64,000 bases of DNA from Chrysaora quinquecirrha. Taxonomy: Eukaryota; Cnidaria; Scyphozoa; Semaeostomeae; Pelagiidae. The notes under the pieces were generated by a model, which was given only the letters and a program-made list of their open reading frames with translations, did not search any database and was not told the DNA's origin. Made by a program: the position numbers and the translations under genes. Where the stretch lies: contig JACTAT010000021.1 of assembly GCA_014526335.1 (NCBI GenBank), forward strand, positions 3,471,937 to 3,535,936, read 5' to 3'. Positions 61,142 to 64,000 of this stretch are shown here, piece after piece; the first letter of the stretch is position 1; each line of letters opens with the position of its first letter.

Positions 61142-63106
61142 ATGGAAAGCAAAAGTAACAAAACTTTAGACGATCAAGAATTTCAGCAAGATTTTCTTCA
61201 AGATTTCGACAAAAATCGAAGACTATTCGTGAGAAATATGCGGGAGAAGTATTACCTTCAGCAGAAGTTAAACTTCCTTGAAAAAGACTACAAGCGCAAT
61301 ATAACGGAGATTGATCAGGTGATTTTAGCAAATAAGCGAACTCTGCAAAGAACGATGTCTGAGGGACAGCAGTGGAATCCGCGTGTCCCGAGATTATCTG
61401 CGGTTTCTAAGAAATCTCTTCAAAGAACCGACTCAACAGACAAAACAACTCGTATGACGTCACTTCCGGTTATACATTTATCTTGTGACGAAGAAAATTC
61501 GAAAACGGAGTATAAAAGCGTCACAAATAAATTCAATAAACAAAGAGCTTTGTCTCTAGCCCCAGAAAGGACGATTGATAGGTTAGAGGTCGCTAATTCA
61601 AAGTATCAGAGGTCAAAGAGCATTCCAAGTATCGTGATCGAGGCTACCAATAGCCGAAAGGAGGTTGTTTATCACGCAACCAGTAACTTTAGCAAAACAA
61701 TTGGTAATGATCCGATGTTGCCAGAAATTGCAAAAGGACAGTCCTATACAAGTGACCAAAGGCCAGAACTCGATCCGGGAACGTACAGTCGTCATCCAAG
61801 AAATTATGAGGAATTCAAATCAAAACAAGGCTTTGATATTCAGAAGCAACCACCCAGTGGCAGCGCTCGCTCTCGATCCGCATGTGACCGTGGCGTTAGT
61901 TTGGAACCTCTTATTGAGGTGCATCCGGGTTGTGAAGAGGAAACGACTGCGGGGTCTCTTGGTTCCACCTTATTGGAAGACGAGACGGTCATTAACTGCC
62001 AGCGAATAGCGAATAGATGTCCAATCCTGAAAGTAATTGAAAGGCCTGCGACCCCGTATGCCCCATACACCATTTCACCTTCACCACCCACTTTGCTCTT
62101 TAATGCAACGGATTCTGCGCATGTGAGAAATATCTCACCAACCGTACAAGAAACCCTGCAAGACACACACTCGAGGAATCCGCTAAGGATTATTGACAAG
62201 GTTGAAAAGAAGCGCCCGCCACTACCCGCAGATGACCGCGTTTTAGACAGCACAATCCCGCGTGGGAGTACGGAAAGAGATGACTGTCAGAATAAGAGGA
62301 TAGAAAGCAAAAGCTTTCTTGAGGTTCCTGTTGATCCGTTTTTGGGTGAAATGGAGGAAAGAAAATATTCAAAAGGGAAAACAAATCTGAGGGTGAAATC
62401 GGGCTCACCCCAGTTCGTGGAAAACAGTTGTGTGGGTACAAACGCGTCACAAAGATAAGTCAAAGCGATAACGTTTTCTAGTAATAACAGTGCTCTCGAA
62501 AATCGGAACCCAAATGAATGTCTCAAGCAAGAAAATAGTTATAATAACGTCTCCTTTAATGATGTACAATCTAAGGAAGATAGTAGGGATAACGGTGACT
62601 CTAAAGGGCCTTCAGGTCCTGCCCGATACAATGAGCGACTATCTCGAAGTTTCTCTATTGCTGTGTCGAGGCCTATGCGTAAAGATCACACGATTCGATT
62701 CGCTTATGACTGCGCAGCTAGAAGAAAGACCTTCTGCGGAGGAGCTTTGGAACCAGGGCTTGCGTATGCAAATTTAAGTCAACTGACTGACAGACGGAAA
62801 ACACAGTGTTCTGTAATCTATGAACGAAATACAGTAAATAATTCAGCAACTTTTGAGAGAAACTTAGCTAAAAGGAACAGTCGATTTGAAAAATTAATGA
62901 GCGCTTCCTGCAACTGTAATGATAGTGAGAAACTAATGGATAAAGATTTATGGTTGCAAAGAGGTCATCGAAAAAAAGAACTGTCAAAATCATGTTCAGA
63001 TCCTGTAACTTTTGAAACGAAAACTCTCTCGGAGCAGTTCAAAGAAATTGAAAAGTGTTATTACTTGAGGAAACATAGTTATTCTCTGAACAACGAATTA
63101 AGTTAA
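61142..63106 (+). CDS. intronless orphan protein with an in-frame TAA after 438 codons
   Basis: ATG 61142; the first stop is TAA 62456-62458, but the same frame continues open for 215 further codons to TAA 63104-63106. Together 654 codons. The N-terminal ~70 residues look helical (DFLQDFDKNRRLFVRNMREK, then YYLQQKLNFLEKDYKRN), followed by a long Ser/Arg/Pro/Glu-rich disordered region (QRTMSEGQQW, LQRTDSTD, YQRSKSIPSI, each an RxxS-type site). The part after the stop (RLSRSFSIAVSRPM, then FERNLAKRNSRFEKLMSA) has the same character, so it is the natural continuation. No domain recognised. Either a nonsense change or base error, or stop readthrough. No GT/AG pair around the stop restores the frame. 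A TATAAATT lies 330 bp upstream. Confidence 0.65.
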
Positions 63107-63257
63107 TTGAAAAATAATTCTGATCCTTCAGTCTCTGTAGCGTTAGCTCTAATTTATGTTTACTTTCGTTGTCCAGAAGCCAATTCACCACTTCAAATGT
63201 ACTGCAAAAAACAAAAGGATTTCCCCGGATTTTCGCAACTGATTCGCCAAAATGAAA

Positions 63258-63385
63258 TGTGGCTGAGATAGTGTGGCCAACTGGTCAAGGCCTTCCGCTT
63301 ACATTCAATAGGAAAAGGGTTTGAATCTGGTCCGCACCACTCCACAAAAGTCAAATTCGACTGTCTACCCTTTGGAGGTCGGTAA
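63258..63385 (+). mobile_element. tRNA-like SINE head, family C
   Basis: GTGTGGCCAACTGGTCAAGG (A-box-like) and AAAGGGTTTGAATCTGGTCC (B-box-like) are spaced as in a tRNA with a long variable arm, followed by unrelated sequence. The word pattern differs from families A and B. It could be a tRNA pseudogene. Confidence 0.45.
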
Positions 63386-63389
63386 GCGA

Positions 63390-64000
63390 TTATCCAGTGT
63401 ATTCGATCTAGAATATCAATCAGGGGCACAATCTGCAGGTCACATAAGCTTAATAGCTGCTTCAAAATCTGACGTATGTTAAAATTCCTTGCTTGCTTGT
63501 GTATTGACTTGGTGTGTTATGATCGATTTATCATTTTTCTGACAATATACGGGGTGTTGTGTTCTAAAATAAGGAACCCGGTAAAGAAACCTTCGTACCA
63601 AAGTCAAACTTTAATTTTTGAGAATGAAATTTGGTACTCATGTTCTTGAATGAATAAGAATCATGCGGACATCACTTTATAATGCTTTACTTCATGAATA
63701 ACACGAGGAAGAAACAAAACTTTTGAAACCGTATATTTTTAATCAACACAAAGAACAGTCAAATGTGTCCTTCAAAAAGCACAACTCGCCATAAACAATT
63801 TTTCAAACAATTTAATCCGCCCAAATCTATCATTCTTCAAACCAATGGCCTGAAATAACCAATGGTTGCTTCAATAAATCCTTGCTGTAACTTATCCCAG
63901 AAACAGAAAATCCTCAATTACAAGAAATGTGCATAAAGTTCGTGCTTTATTTATCAATGAAATTCATTACAGCATATTTTTGTGAAGATCAAATATGAAA
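63390..64000. other. AT-rich end of window, no gene seen
   Basis: No exon, in particular no RIOK2 continuation. AAAATAAGGAACCCGG and CCATTTAT-like words do not match the other families. Confidence 0.4.

Overview
The window is nuclear DNA from a eukaryote, most probably a marine invertebrate and plausibly an anthozoan cnidarian. It is AT-rich, has intron-containing genes with GT/AG splice sites, dense non-autonomous DNA transposons, tRNA-derived SINEs, LINE remnants and long microsatellites. The gene families (NXPE, RIOK2, ADAT3, LSM6, GLYAT-like acyltransferases, an animal DUF1294 protein) fit a cnidarian, but the species assignment is inference. There is no operon structure. Layout: 301-444 (-) is the possible first exon of a mitochondrially targeted protein, cut by the window edge. 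4169-14191 (+) is an eight-exon NXPE-family gene that I assembled by splice phase; two of its introns are largely microsatellite and its 3' end is followed by about 1.2 kb of ~190-bp tandem repeats whose first unit overlaps the last coding exon. 15730-16179 (-) is a small DUF1294 membrane protein. 18435-19471 (-) and 27169-28868 (-) are paralogous GLYAT-like acetyl/acyltransferases, the second carrying a huge Asn/Ser-rich insertion. Between them lie ADAT3 (20482-21941, -), a secreted Cys-rich peptide (24312-24503, -) and several MITEs. 32279-36483 (+) is a three-exon gene for a protein with three copies of an unrecognised ~90-residue repeat. 39088-40020 (-) is an intronless orphan. 41768-41858 (+) is the first exon of LSM6. 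45871-49230 (-) is a two-exon gene for a disordered protein made of several kinds of short internal repeats with RRxS sites. 53440-58903 (+) holds seven exons of the atypical kinase RIOK2. 61142-63106 (+) is an intronless orphan interrupted by one in-frame TAA, possibly lying inside the next RIOK2 intron. The recognisable housekeeping genes act in tRNA wobble deamination (ADAT3), U6 snRNP/mRNA decay (LSM6) and 40S maturation (RIOK2); nothing shows that they work together. Two things deserve attention. First, at least four otherwise intact, unrelated genes, and probably six, are broken by exactly one missing base beside a short homopolymer, which points to systematic sequence error rather than six pseudogenes. 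Second, two neighbouring genes (32279-36483 and 45871-49230) encode basic, Ser/Glu-rich proteins built of internally duplicated modules that I cannot assign to any known family. Much of the rest consists of short inverted-repeat elements, several with clear 8-bp target duplications and several nested in one another.
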